64,000 bases of DNA from Wyeomyia smithii. Lineage: Eukaryota; Arthropoda; Insecta; Diptera; Culicidae. Numbering within the stretch: position 1 is the first letter of the stretch; every line of letters begins with the position of its first letter. Positions 11,356 through 22,570 of the stretch are shown here, one piece after another. Both the position numbers and the translations under genes were made by a program. Below the pieces are notes generated by a model. That model did no database searches, was not told where the DNA came from, and worked only from the letters and a program-made list of their open reading frames with translations. The stretch covers positions 207,347,781-207,411,780 of the forward strand of contig NC_073695.1 in the NCBI RefSeq assembly GCF_029784165.1, in the 5' to 3' direction.

Positions 11356-12866
11356 GTCTACAGTAGGGTGTCCCAAAAAAAATCGATGTTAAACAAGTCA
11401 AGGTGCTCAGCCCTAAATTGAAAGATAATGTTATTTATAGCATTTTTGTAGAACATTTCGACTTTCTAAAAAATCGTTTTCAGGTTGCCCAAACGTGATT
11501 TATGAAAAAATGACAATTTTCAAGCTACAAATCCACCCTTTGCACTTTCAGATCCGTTCGATTCCTACATTTTTCCATATATTTTTTTTATTTTTGTGGG
11601 GTTGTTTTTGAATATTTTGCATGATTTGGTTCAGCATCGCATGCAATTATTTGACTCACAGAGCCCATTGAACATCACAAAAAAGTTAATTTTTCTCATA
11701 ATTTTTAGATAAAACCCTTTAAAACACATATAAACAAATTTTTGATCAAGAACTGAAATTTTTACTGCTAAGCGGGATTCCAGACGAAAATTTACATGAA
11801 AAAAGATCCTTGATATCTTATGGGGGGGGGGCTGAGGTATTGGCGTTTTACATGTGATGGAAAACTATGGATTTTGTCAAAAATGCCACTAAAGCTCAAT
11901 ATCTCCATTGCACAGTGTTCAGCCGTTTGTGCGTATAATTTCCTAAATAGTGATTCAAATGTTGATTATAGCCTTAAGGTATGTTCGGAGAAGTTTCAGG
12001 ATATTCCAAAATGCATATTTGAATGTAGAAAGATGGGTGATCAATCCACCAATGAGTGAGATAAAAAATTTACTTTTCAATCAGAATAAGATAGACGCAA
12101 GGTGTCTTCGATGAAGTTTTAGGTTATCCTTAAACAAGAAACTTTACCTAAGACATCATGTTTCTATATCTTACATATTACGTGCAACAATGAGTTTTCT
12201 ATTAGGAGGCACTAAAAATCACAATTTTCGTTCTAACTTTTTTCGCAGATTTTTCCGAATTTTCAAACCTTCTACTAAGTTATCTGCCAACCAAAACCGC
12301 ATTTGTTTTCTGAACATTGTTATTTTTTATCTCCCAAAATAAAACAATTATTAAACATATTTGTTAAAATGCATAGTTTTCCATCATATATAAAAATACC
12401 AATATCTCAGCTCCCCGATAAGATATCAAGTATCTTTTTTCATGTAAATTTTCGTCGCTTTGCAATGAGAATTTCAGTTCTTGATCAAAATTTTTTTTGA
12501 TTTGTGTTTTGAAGGGTTTTATCTGTAAAATATTAGAAAAAATAATTTTTCTGTGATGTTCAATGGCCTCTGGGAGTCAAAAAACTAAATGCAATGCTGA
12601 ACTGAACCATGCAAAATATTCAAAAACAACCCCACAGAAATAAATAAAAATATGAAAAAATGTAGGAATCAAACAGAATTGAAAAAAGTGCAAAAGAGTG
12701 GGTTTGTAGTTCATAAATCACGTTTGGCGTTTGGGCAACTTGAAAACAATTTTTCAGAAAGTCGAAATGTTCTACAAAAATGCTATAAATAACATTATCT
12801 TTCAATTCAGGGCTGAGCACCTTGACTTTTTCAACATCGACTTTTTTGGGACACCCTAGTCTACAG
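11356..12866. mobile_element. hAT-like foldback element with ~530-bp inverted arms
   Basis: The element spans 11364-12858, starting TAGGGTGTCCCAAAA and ending with the reverse complement. It is flanked by an exact 8-bp duplication GTCTACAG (11356-11363, 12859-12866) that fits nTnnnnAn, which favours the hAT superfamily. Its left arm (to about 11900) and right arm (from about 12340) are diverged reverse complements, leaving a loop of roughly 430 bp with no recognisable transposase. Flanking bases rejoin a CR1 reverse-transcriptase frame (GRSTATNLREFVDF), so the insertion site is known exactly. P-like elements also make 8-bp duplications, so the superfamily is likely, not proven. A run of ten G lies at about 11822. 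Confidence 0.85.
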
Positions 12867-13620
12867 CTACCAATTTACGCGAATTTGTTGATTTCTTCTT
12901 TGCGTCTATGGACAGAGGCAACTTCGTGGAAACTCTATACAAGAATTTTAGTAAAGTTTTTGACAGAGTAGATATTTCCATGCTAATTTTTAGTCTCAAA
13001 AACTGGGATTTGAGTCAGGCCTACTTAGATGGATTGAATCTCATTGAACGAACCGGACACAGACGGGTAGCTTTAAGGGACACCTTTCTTTACCAGTTGA
13101 AGTGACATCTGGAGATCCACAAGGCTCCCATTTAGGCCCTTTGCTCTTCATTTTATTTGTCGGAGACGTTACCCTTGGGTTGGATAGTTTATATGCCGAC
13201 GACATGAAATTGTACATGGAAATAAGAATCAAAGCAGACATGCAACAATTCAACAAGAGGTTGACATTTTCTACATTTGGTGCAAAAAAGTCTCGATCTC
13301 AACGTAAAAAATGTAATATTATATACCACACAAGAAAAAGAAATCCTGAACATTCCAGTTGCACTCTTGGACAGCAAACTGTAGAAAGGTGTGATCAAAT
13401 TAGAGATTTGGGAGTGATTATGGATTCTAAATTAACATTCATTGATCACTACAATACGATCATCAATAATGCCAAATTTCAGTTACCATTTCGTAGACCA
13501 GTACACTATTTAGTTTCACAACGCATTTGTTCGGAATTTTTTTCAGAAAAACTCAACTTCTATGCTCTCACACTTTTGCATTAAATTATAGTAGAACAGA
13601 ATATACTATGACCGGGACAG

Positions 13621-13860
13621 TTAACCCATTCCCGGCGGGTGATGCCGTATGGCATCACCTGACATTCAAACTTTGATTGAAGCTTAACAATTATACTTGC
13701 AGTTTTAAACGATGAAACTGTTTAATACGGTTAGAGAACAGATCGATCTTCAATATGCAATAGAGTTTGTTTAAATTGTGCATGTAGTTGCTGAGTAATA
13801 CGAGTTTGAAGATAATTGTTCGAGGTAGAATCTGATGGCTCTCCGCTGGGAATGGGTTAA
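13621..13860. mobile_element. piggyBac-like MITE with TTAA target duplication
   Basis: The element has TTAA at both ends (13621-13624, 13857-13860), and its termini read CCCATTCCCGGCGGGTGAT on the left and CTCTCCGCTGGGAATGGG on the right, an inverted repeat with few mismatches. TTAA targeting and CCC-starting termini are the hallmarks of the piggyBac superfamily. The interior, about 230 bp, has no coding capacity. It interrupts CR1 copy B; copy A has the uninterrupted counterpart around 5200 (CAATTAACAGCATCATG), with the single TTAA intact. Confidence 0.9.
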
Positions 13861-14030
13861 TAGTATGATGAGTTTTTTCAATAAATATTGTGAAGTTATT
13901 GATTTAACAATGTCACGAAATGCTTTTAGAAAAAAATTGAACACTAGAATTTCATAACTATTTCGTGATGTCAGCAATAGTTTTAAGATGTAGTTTACTA
14001 TGGTTGACACGAATAAATAAACTTTTTGAA

Positions 14031-15194
14031 GAAACAGTTTTCGCATAATAAAACATGACAGTGCCAATGCAAATCAAATTTTAGAATTTCGTTTAGCGAT
14101 AGGGCTCAAAAGTTGCGTCTTCTTAAAGATGTTTTCATGAAAAAAAAACCAGCTCATTCGTAAAGCAGCCTCTCTTTTTCAGAAACGAATTCTATTTCCA
14201 CAAAAAGATAGACATTCGATGTAAACTCCCGTTGCATAGTCTGAAATGATATTTTTCCCAATATTTCTTCGCTGTAATAAAGTGCTGAAACCAGACACCT
14301 TGTTTCCCGTGAAAAAATCAGTGGAGGCTAAGTAACGATAATAGCCAGTCATTTTCTATGGTGAACATTGGTATGTTAGCCAATTATTCTGAAATTCGGT
14401 ATTGATAAAGCATTATTCAGCATTATCAAATTATTTTTTTGTTTTTCCTAATTAATTGACTATAGCGCAATTCAAGTTTAGTTGATACATATTTCGAACT
14501 CTTTTTATATTCAAGGTTATCAAAGTTTGCCAAGGGGAGGGCGAAAAATAAATACAACACCGAAACGAAAAAAAAAGGAATGTCTGTGATAAAAGATTGT
14601 ATACAAGTTACGACCTTTGCAACTTGCACTCACATGAATGTTGAAAAATAACACTTAACACTTTATTATTATTGTTAATCATATCGCTTGCTTTTTGACG
14701 ATACTCTCCCTGTCACTGGACTTGTTTGTTGCTAAATTTAGCATATACACTATCGACGAACCAATTCAAGAAGTGGGAGGGGGGGGGGTGACATAGAATC
14801 AAAATAAAATTTGTAACGGTCTTTTTTTTTTCATTTTTATTTTGAGCAGTAAATGTGAAAATGACGATAGAAAAATTTATCAACTTTTTTATACACAATG
14901 TGTTTTCCATGTTGAGGGGTGAGATTTTTAGTAGAACACTAGCGAATAGTTTATAATTTTCAATGAATTCATAATGATTATTGGGAAAAAATTCCTGGAC
15001 CGTTAATTAAGTATACATTTAAAAGACAGAAGTGTAGATCTCATTTTTTTGTCGAATGATCTCTAAATAAGTTTGTTAAATTGTCTTCAGACAACGCATA
15101 CTTAGTATCATTTTTATATGACTCTACACTTGTGAACTCTAGAATATCTCAAGACGCAAACCTACATTAGAATTTACAAACTAAGGAACACCCC
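14031..15194. other. Unrecognised AT-rich sequence
   Basis: No gene or structured repeat is recognised. A run of nine or more G lies near 14778-14787, followed by A/T-rich tracts. Confidence 0.4.
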
Positions 15195-16453
15195 TCCGGG
15201 TTGCCGTCACCAACTGTTAACTTTTTTTCTCTTCTTCAGCTAGGAATACCCGCCCGACCGACTGGTAAGAGTCCTCTTACGTTTCTGCATTCAATTCACA
15301 CAGACATTCAGACAGGAAGAATTGGCCGACGCAGTAGCATAGCAGCTGAGAAAACAACAACAAGCAAAATAAACAGAAACAGAGAGACCGCGCAGCCCCG
15401 ATGCCAAACTCGAATAGAGTGTTCACCACTTGCTTCGATCCTGCTTACTTACTATTTCGCCGACCGTCGGCCCGTTGGGATGCGTTTTCGTTTTGTTTCG
15501 CTGTTAGTTCCGTTGTCGAGTGAGTAAGTGAGGTTGAACCCCAAACCAGAACCGGTGAACCGAATCGCGCGTATCGTCGAAGATCGTGTAACAAAGTCGC
15601 TAGATTACCGGTGTGACAGCGAACTGCGTGGGCGCTTAGCGTGAAAGTGTGTGGAAAGAGTCATCTATCCGTTCAAGATCGCCCGCAAGCGCAGGGAGGG
15701 TCTATATTGGTGTCGTCGGCGACGTCCAGTGCGAACACCTATATGTACCTACCACATTACGTCACCCTGGTGTTGTTTGGACCTGCCAGTCATAGACGGT
15801 CGGTCTGCTGCTCCTAATATTTTGGACGTGAACATCTGCAACCGCTCTGCGTTGCGTGTGCCGGTGAAGTTTGTTCAACTTTTGGCAATTATATTTGTCT
15901 GCTGGTCTAGCAGCGACATAACACGTACGTTGCAGTGCACAAGATCATGCATTAATAGTTGATCATTTCTGATATTTAGTGCTAGATGGCGTACAAGCTC
16001 AGTTGGCTTTGATCAACTTTGGCGTTATTGAAGATTTTTGGTATCAATTTTCTTTGTTGCTGAATAAGAAGAGGTGCCTGGCTGAAAACCGTGACAGATG
16101 CTGAGTGAGTGTTTTGGTCGACGATAATAAAAAAGCAACGAATGGGGCATATGTTTCACAAACAAATATCATTCCGCAGTGTTTCGAAGCAGTAAGGATA
16201 AGGTGAAGAATATTTTAATTCGTTGTTATGAAAATTTTGTCACATCTGGATGCAGCCTGAGCTCAGTGATCGTTAGTACTATATGGTATCATCGTTTCGA
16301 AAGAGTTCGAAATCGTTTTCAGTGATTTAGATCATGCAATGAGATAAGTGATTCTGAAGAGTTTGCCTGAATTTTATTGCTTCACAATAGTGGCTAGTAA
16401 CGCAAATCGAATTTCGAAGAGTTGTTTTATCGTCCGACAATAACGGCTGCACC
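15195..16453 (+). promoter_or_regulatory. Probable promoter and long 5' leader of a host gene
   Basis: The base composition becomes richer in GC and CpG at about 15195-15960 and the sequence has the look of an insect 5' leader. Initiator-like sequences occur (for example near 15505, GTTAGTTCCGTTGTCGAGTG, and near 16260, CTCAGTGATCGTTAGT), but no TATA box is evident and I cannot choose a start site. The stretch ends at the ATG at 16454. The leader would be about 0.2 to 1.2 kb. Long open frames inside it start at non-ATG codons and are not supported as genes. The inference rests mainly on the exon that follows. Confidence 0.4.
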
Positions 16454-16547
16454 ATGAACGGAGTCACACTAATGGACGAAAACGATGTGGACATCAAGAG
16501 TCCCATTCGACGACTGGGATCAACTCGGAAGCTTAATCTCTTCAACA
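16454..16547 (+). CDS. Candidate first coding exon of an unidentified host gene
   Basis: The ATG at 16454 has an excellent start context (GCACCATGAAC). The frame encodes 31 residues plus one base, starting MNGVTLMDENDVDIKSP and ending in a basic segment RRLGSTRKLNLFN. It runs straight into a consensus splice donor, A/GTAAGTACC, with GT at 16548, giving a phase-1 exon-intron junction. The first half is acidic and the second half basic, and it has an SP site and RxL-like triplets; such motifs are short and common. There is no signal peptide or membrane segment, so the protein is probably intracellular. I do not recognise the family. No later exon could be identified in the window, so the following intron must be long or the remaining exons are too short to see. 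Confidence 0.55.
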
Positions 16548-19542
16548 GTAAGTACCCAAGCCATTCTATTCAGAACAGTGATTATTGCATGCGCTGCTTT
16601 CCGCGACAGTAATTAGGTTAACCACATTGATGAGCTCAGTGTCGTAATCAGGTTCAATAATAATTTTACAAACTAGTAAAATCTATCAAAAATCAGCCTA
16701 AATTTTAGTGAGATTCTCTTTTGAATTATGAAAACTTTTTTAAAGGTAACGGTTCGATTATGATGAATGCTCGAATTCTATAAACCAAATATTTTCTTGT
16801 TTGAATTAACTTAGAGGCCTAACGACTGCACCGAACTGAGGTCGTAAAACACAATTTGATCATCGTTCTTTCTTATGATACGACGATGACGGTGACGTGC
16901 CAAAGTGGCCAGTTCGTACAGCAAGGCGGTCGCGCTCGGCTCATACATATATCACTACCATTTGACTCTTGGTCGTTATTATTATTAGATTCTGCATGTC
17001 GGCGTTGTCCGCGGCGATATGGCGAAACGAATGCCATTGTGGCAACAGCAGTGCAACATGGGTGTTTATTTCGCCAGTACGGTTTGCAGTTTCTCTCAAT
17101 TTTGTATTGACGTTTCCACACTTTGCCGTCGCCCGTTCGCTGACCATACGGAGTGGAATTGCTGCAAGAAGATAAAAGATTGTGGCGCACTTATTGCTCG
17201 TAAGAACTGAGAAACGCACGCCGTAGTGCTGAATTCCATAATAATCTGTCGGTCTTGCTGTACGCAAGGTTTTCTGTACCATTGCGTCAGGTTTATTTAA
17301 AAACAGCAGTGAGAGAGAGGGGGAAATTCAATATCCAGCTAACAGAGGCATTGACATAATGGGGTTAGAAGTTAACATAGACTTATGAGGTTTATGCATG
17401 CATTTCTTCCAATTAAACCCTAGCAATTTATTAAGCTAAAGGATAGATCTTTGCATACACATAATTGGAGCATAAATTCTCACGGATACTCGATAAACAG
17501 ATGGGGTTATTGAACGTCTAAATATATGTAGTTCTTCCTCAGAATGCTTTTTTACTGAAGTTAATTGCATAGCATAGGTTGTACTTAAAAAAGCTAATAC
17601 CTGAAAAATCCGATCATTCAAAGTTTACGTACTTCAAATACGAATTCTAGAATACGCAGCTATGTTAATGATGGGTTGAATCACGATTGGTATAGAAATT
17701 AACAGAAGTTGAATTGAATTCACAAAAGAACCTCATGAAATTCTCCAAATTTTCTATACAACCTCGGTATGTCGAACATGTACACAATAGAACTACACAA
17801 AAAAAGCAACAAGGAATTTTACATTCATTTTTCAGAAAACATTTCTCCGAAGAATCTTTTTTGATTTTTTTTTTAGAAATTGGATCTGCTGGGATTCTCT
17901 GTGTGTTAATTAGGGTAAAATGAACTACCTTATTAGAACGAGAAATCCATATTTTTAACAGTCCCTTATCCAAAAGCTTTGTTTTTAATAAAAAGTGCTG
18001 GATGGATACATAATAAAATAAAATTTGATTTTTTCATTACAGAAACGACAAATATTTTCAGCTTTCGCAATTAATTTCAGATGCTATTTGGGTGGATAGT
18101 GGCCTGCAATCAGACATATATAGGTACACTGGCCTTTTTTGATAGAGCAAGAACATTTCTATTTTTAGAGAGCACGGTGGGACTCCACAAAACGATTCCG
18201 GTCATATAAGCTGATTAGAAATTACATTCCAGCTGGGAAAATAGCTTCTAAGATTAAATGAAACTAATTTTAAATAACACGATTGAAAAAAAATTTGTAA
18301 TAATGTTGAAGCATATTTATAAGATAATTTGTAGAAATCATTTTAACTAATTTTGATCTTTTCTACCGAAAATCTAACAGAACTTGCTATCATTAGTAAT
18401 AGTCAGTAAACAAATTTGATAGGATTTTAGATATTTTTTTAGAAGCCATGTTTAGAACACAAGTTGATCGTAACAAAATATCAAGATATGTTTTAATCCT
18501 GATATATTTGGCTGATCGGGGAAATGTTCAAAATCGTATGTACTTTTCACATCTGCAACAATATGCTTTACTTGTTCGAAAAAGGGGTAAAAAATACCTA
18601 GTTGTTTAATCACAGAGCGTAAATAAACGCATATTTGTAACACTATTTTACCTTTTCAACTTTATTGTCAAAAAAGCTAAATCCACATCAGCATCAGGTT
18701 TGTGGTGTTTAGCTTATGCTCGTTGAATCCAAGAAAAGTTCATTTCCACTGTGATATACTCCAAAAGTGACAGCATAAAAGTATCGTAAAATTTTTAACA
18801 AATTTCGAATCCAAATGTAGGAATCTTCAGGTTTTATTTTGAAAAATCTTCCAGATTCCATACAGGCATCTGTTAAACGATCCGATCTCTACTGTATTGA
18901 GTTAAAAATATAACGAAGAAAGCTATCCTAAAATATTTGAACCTCGTTTGAATATGATAGTGGTCAATTCAGAGACTGAAATGCAATATTTTAAATTGTC
19001 ATATAATAAAACTTTTTGAAAGAATATTTCATAACTTTTTGGAGATGATATAGGTGCGTCCTGGTTGAAGCAAACCTGTCGCGTCTCTGCAAACTAAACA
19101 ACTGGATTGCAATATAGTCTACAATATAAGAAAGTTAAGATTAAGTTTTGACCTAGTTGCGGCTCCCTGAGATATTTTTACGCGCCGATTTATCTGTGGA
19201 GAGTAGTACCTGACATCCGATCAGTTTTGTCTGCAGAACAACAGTGTAAGTGTATACTGCTTGGCAAAAGCAACCCAGATTGGTGTTTCTGAGTTGACGG
19301 TGGATCTGATTGAGGAAATATAGATTTCTACTCGTTATCTTTTTGTCAAAGTGTTCTACTTTCTTATTAGATATTTTAAATTGTTGACTCAGTTCTGAGA
19401 GTATGAACAACCTGTACCTTGAGGTAATGAAGGCAGGCTATTCGACAGGACTGACGTCTCGGTTAGAAAAAAATAATTTTCGAACGAACACATAAGTTTC
19501 GCATATATTCCCTAGGATTCTCCAAATTGATTCTCGATAAGT
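16548..19542 (+). other. Probable start of a long intron; nothing else recognised
   Basis: This stretch begins with the donor GTAAGT of the preceding exon. It is AT-rich with no mobile-element motif I can name, apart from a more CpG-rich patch at about 16860-17290. If the exon call is correct, this is intron 1. An acceptor could not be placed. Confidence 0.35.
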
Positions 19543-20213
19543 AATCACTACAGCGTTGGAGCGGGGGCTTAGCGTGGTTGGTAACGTCTCCGCCAACCAC
19601 TAATATGTAATGTAATGCTACAAGTTTGTCGAAGGAAGCAGTGCTCTAACTCTTACGCCTAAAGTGTGAGAGCCAATATTCAGCGGGACATTCAGCCAAT
19701 ATTCGCGGTGAATATAAAAATATTCACCGCGAATATTGACTGAATAAAGCACTGAATATGGGCTCTCACACTTCAGGTATAAGAGTTGCAGCATTGCACT
19801 ATTCAACAAACTTGTAATACTACTTAGGGACTACAAGTTTGTCATACATTGTTTCTCAAAATTGTACTTGTGGAGCGAGCTATCGGCACACGGCGAATAA
19901 GCACCTAAAAATTGAATATGCAACCTTGGATGTCGATGGTTGTGAGGTGTCGTGATCTACTCACAACCAACCCAACTGGTCTAGATTCAATCCTAGCCGA
20001 CACCGGGAGATTTACTGAGGCGAAAAATCTCTGGGATCACGCCTTCCATCGCATGAGGAAGTAAAGCCGTTGGCGCCGGTCCGTTAATCAACGGGTTGTG
20101 AGTTAAGGTCCTGGGTGGAGTCGCCTCCCCGGGCGTCGGTGATTGGCACAATAACAGTGGCGGAGCTAGAACGACGGTATATAAGTGAGAATAAAAAAAA
20201 TCACTACAGCGTT
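19543..20213 (+). mobile_element. tRNA-derived SINE with 15-bp target duplication
   Basis: The 15-bp sequence AATCACTACAGCGTT occurs exactly at 19543-19557 and 20199-20213 and brackets the element. The 5' end (about 19565-19600, GGCTTAGCGTGGTTGGTAAC) resembles a Pol III A box, and GATTCAATCC near 19985 resembles a B box. The two are pushed apart by the palindromic MITE inserted at about 19609-19922. The 3' end is an A-rich tail (ATAAAAAAAA) that merges with the duplication. There is no coding capacity. Confidence 0.75.
19609..19922. mobile_element. Palindromic MITE, 'GTTGCATATTCAA' family, copy 1
   Basis: The centre is a near-perfect hairpin: AATATTCGCGGTGAATAT and its complement are separated by only a few bases near 19700-19740. 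The arms run outward through CTCTAACTCTTACGCCT / AAGAGTTGCAGC and ACAAGTTTGTCGAA / TTCAACAAACTTGT. The right arm continues to about 19922 (reverse complement GGTTGCATATTCAATTTTTA), whereas the left arm is shorter. It lies inside the SINE at 19558-20198. Copy 2 is at 54197-54562. The exact left end and target duplication are uncertain. Confidence 0.7.
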
Positions 20214-20654
20214 TGCAATATTCCCAGGGAATTGAAAATTTCAATTTTCGGGAATGAAAACCAAAATTGTTCAACAAAACTAAGATTTTAGATAAAGTTG
20301 ATTTATAAAAGGTAATTACTAATAGGTAACTGTTTACTTTTTGTCATCAATTCGCTAGAAATATGTATGATTTCAAAAGGATTTAAGCGATGAATTGACA
20401 ACCTGGCAGGAGCGTCAAGCTTAGCTCCAGTCCTCTCACAGACAGTTCTTATCTTACACCTGCACGAGTCATACGATCACAATAGACTGCCAGCTGAAAT
20501 ATGGACGCAACTAGTTAATGTATTCTGGGCAATGTTGTCATCCGACAAGAACTAAGTTAGAAGGTGCGACGCGATCATTGGCGCGTCAATCATATCTTGA
20601 TGGTAGAGGAAATGCTTCGCATACCTGAGCGTCTGTTCACCAAGGTGGTGCGGC
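20214..20654. other. Unrecognised sequence before an RTE remnant
   Basis: No firm motif is seen. It may include more of the endonuclease region of the RTE copy that follows, but too decayed for me to read. Confidence 0.35.
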
Positions 20655-22570
20655 TCAAAACAGCGTCTGTTCTCCATGTCAGAGGCGGCTGATCAACGTA
20701 CCGGTGCCAGCGTGGAATGTCACGATGGTCCTCAGGCGAGACTGGGGGTTGGTGCAGGCCTTACAAACTAGCCGTAAAAACAAACAGTACAGGAAGAAAA
20801 AAGTGTTGATACGGACCGGAACAATAGACATAAACCTAGGCAATGGAAACCACCATCTCCTGACGGTCAAAACGCGCCAAAGACTTTCGGTTGTCAACAA
20901 CATCCGCTACTGTCTCTCGCCACGGTATGATCTTGAGCTACTTAAACTCCCCGAAGTCGCAACTGAGTACGTACAAAGCCTTGAGGCAGCGTTATCGGAT
21001 GAGGGAGAGCTTACCGAAACTCCCTTGGAGAACTACTGGAGTACTATGAAGGCAGCCAATAACAACGCAGCGGAGGAATCGACGCAACGGCAACGGCTAA
21101 CGACTCTAGACAAAAAGAATGCAGTGCGGGCATTGATGCTGCAGCAAAGGACCCGTCATGATGAGTCGATACAAACAGAAACTAAGATAGATAGAGCAGC
21201 TGCATCCTTCTCAAGATTCTACAAGAAACCAAACCCGCGCGTAGATTCTACAAGAAACATCACACGCAGGCGTTCTGTCGTGAGCTGAGCTGAACACCTG
21301 AATGGGGAAGAGGCAGAGGACCAAGATAGTTGGGTTGAAGAATAATACGTCGAAGACCAAGTATCTGCTAGCAGGGGCAACCGAGCACGATAGGGCTCGC
21401 ATAGGGTAGTAGCGTAGTAATCGACGGAGGTGATTTTGAGGTGGTCAACGAATTTGTGTACCTCGGATCATTGATAGCGTCGTGTCAGGAGTCATGCCTA
21501 CTACAGACTCCAAAAGACACGAAACATGGGCAATGCTTGAGGAGAACTTACAAGTACTAGCCAATTTTGAACGACGTGTGCTTAGGATCATCTTCGGTGG
21601 AGTATGTGAGGAGGCGAGAAATGAAACACGAGCTAGCGCAACGCTACGGCGAGCCCACACGCAAAAGTTGGATGGTGCGAAACCAGTACAAAATTGTGCG
21701 TTTTTAGCGCAATTGTTGATGTAATTTGAAACCAGTACAATGATTGCGTGTTGGGCATAACGCAATTAATGCTCTAGCATTTGTTCAATGTATTTGGCAG
21801 CTCCAAACTACTACACCTAAACAGTTTCAACTGGTATCAAGCAGCATTGCAAAGCGAGTGAGAGGCAAAACCTTTCTCATCCTTTCTGCTTGAGAACGAG
21901 ACATATGCTAGGCTTCTCAAATCTTTTGCACACACGCTTTCGAGATACTCTTTCTTCTTCATGCATTCCCCTGAGTTGCAGCAAGCACGCACCGACAGTA
22001 TGAGTGAGACTAACAACACTATGGTATCAAGAATGTACAACACGGGTGTCTCGCTTATTTCGTGAGGCGACGAGACATTGCCTTGCGCGTCGCAATCCGA
22101 ACCGAAAGAAAAGCGAAAGAGCAACCTGCAAATTGTATGTGATTTGTCTAGTCTCGTCGCACGAATATGGGAATCATACGAGCGAGAGAGAAATTTCTCC
22201 GTCGCTTGAAAAAAAAAGCGCGTGCATAAGTTGTTGTTTGCTGCTTGCCCTGCTCCATGAGTAGCAGTCACTAATACACTCGACGCGAGAAATAAAGCGC
22301 GGTATACGATACATATTCTGATTTCATTCTATGTCAATGTATTCGCAGTACAACTGTTGCGTTATGCGTTTCACACATTTATTGTGCGATTTCTGTGCAA
22401 CATTTGTGCGAATCGGGAGGACACAATGATTGTATAAGACTTCAACTTTTGCGTGCAGTGTCCAGAAATTCGCCAGATCTGGTAGGGTACTATAGGCAGG
22501 ACATGTTGTAAGAATGCCGGACAACAATCCCGCAAAAATGGTGTTCGTCTCGATCTCGGAAATGTAGAAA
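20655..22570 (+). pseudogene. RTE-clade non-LTR retrotransposon remnant with internal deletion and insert
   Basis: The end of the endonuclease domain and linker are open at about 20700-21288: NHHLLTVKTRQRL, RYDLELLKLPEV, YWSTMKAANN and KKNAVRALMLQQRTR. Most of the polymerase is deleted. At about 21345-21480 the late-RT block appears (KYLLAGATEHDRA, then DFEVVNEFVYLGSLIAS), and at 21525-21690 HETWAMLEENLQVLANFERRVLR. The frame is then broken by an unrelated block (about 21686-22450). The element's C-terminal tail (GHVVRMPDNNPAKMVFVS, allowing stops) is found at about 22455-22560. These blocks are characteristic of RTE elements such as those described in Aedes. Stops, frame changes and the missing polymerase core make it a dead copy. 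Confidence 0.7.
21686..22450. mobile_element. Probable insertion inside the RTE remnant
   Basis: This block separates two pieces that are adjacent in RTE proteins. Its left edge has two near-direct repeats of GAAACCAGTACAA. Its right part has related inverted wording (GCATAACGCAA near both ends). Otherwise it is unrelated to the retroelement. I could not fix the ends or a target duplication, so the superfamily is unassigned. Small ORFs inside it have no motifs. Confidence 0.35.

Larger units (their letters stand above)
10185..14030 (+). pseudogene. CR1-clade non-LTR retrotransposon, copy B (decayed, twice interrupted)
   Basis: This is a heavily mutated ORF2 with endonuclease and reverse transcriptase pieces in order. 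Near 10210-10260 is the endonuclease segment SDGGVLVAVG; near 10430-10450 is the SGDFNLNN block (GDFN being a hallmark of AP-endonuclease domains); near 10870-10960 is the basic linker. RT begins near 11220, is split by the foldback element at 11364-12858, and resumes with DRGNFVETLYKNFSKVFDRVD (first part near 12908), PQGSHLGPLLFILF and YADDMKLYMEI. An internal deletion removes part of the C-terminal half. A piggyBac-like MITE (13621-13860) sits in the last part, after which the remaining coding tail and 3' UTR continue to about 14030. Many stops and frameshifts are present. Removing both inserts restores alignment with copy A. Confidence 0.75.

Noticed and set aside
15651..15962. 103-residue frame in the leader before the 16454 exon
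   Set aside because: It starts at GTG in the window and ends 490 bp before the better supported ATG. No motif.
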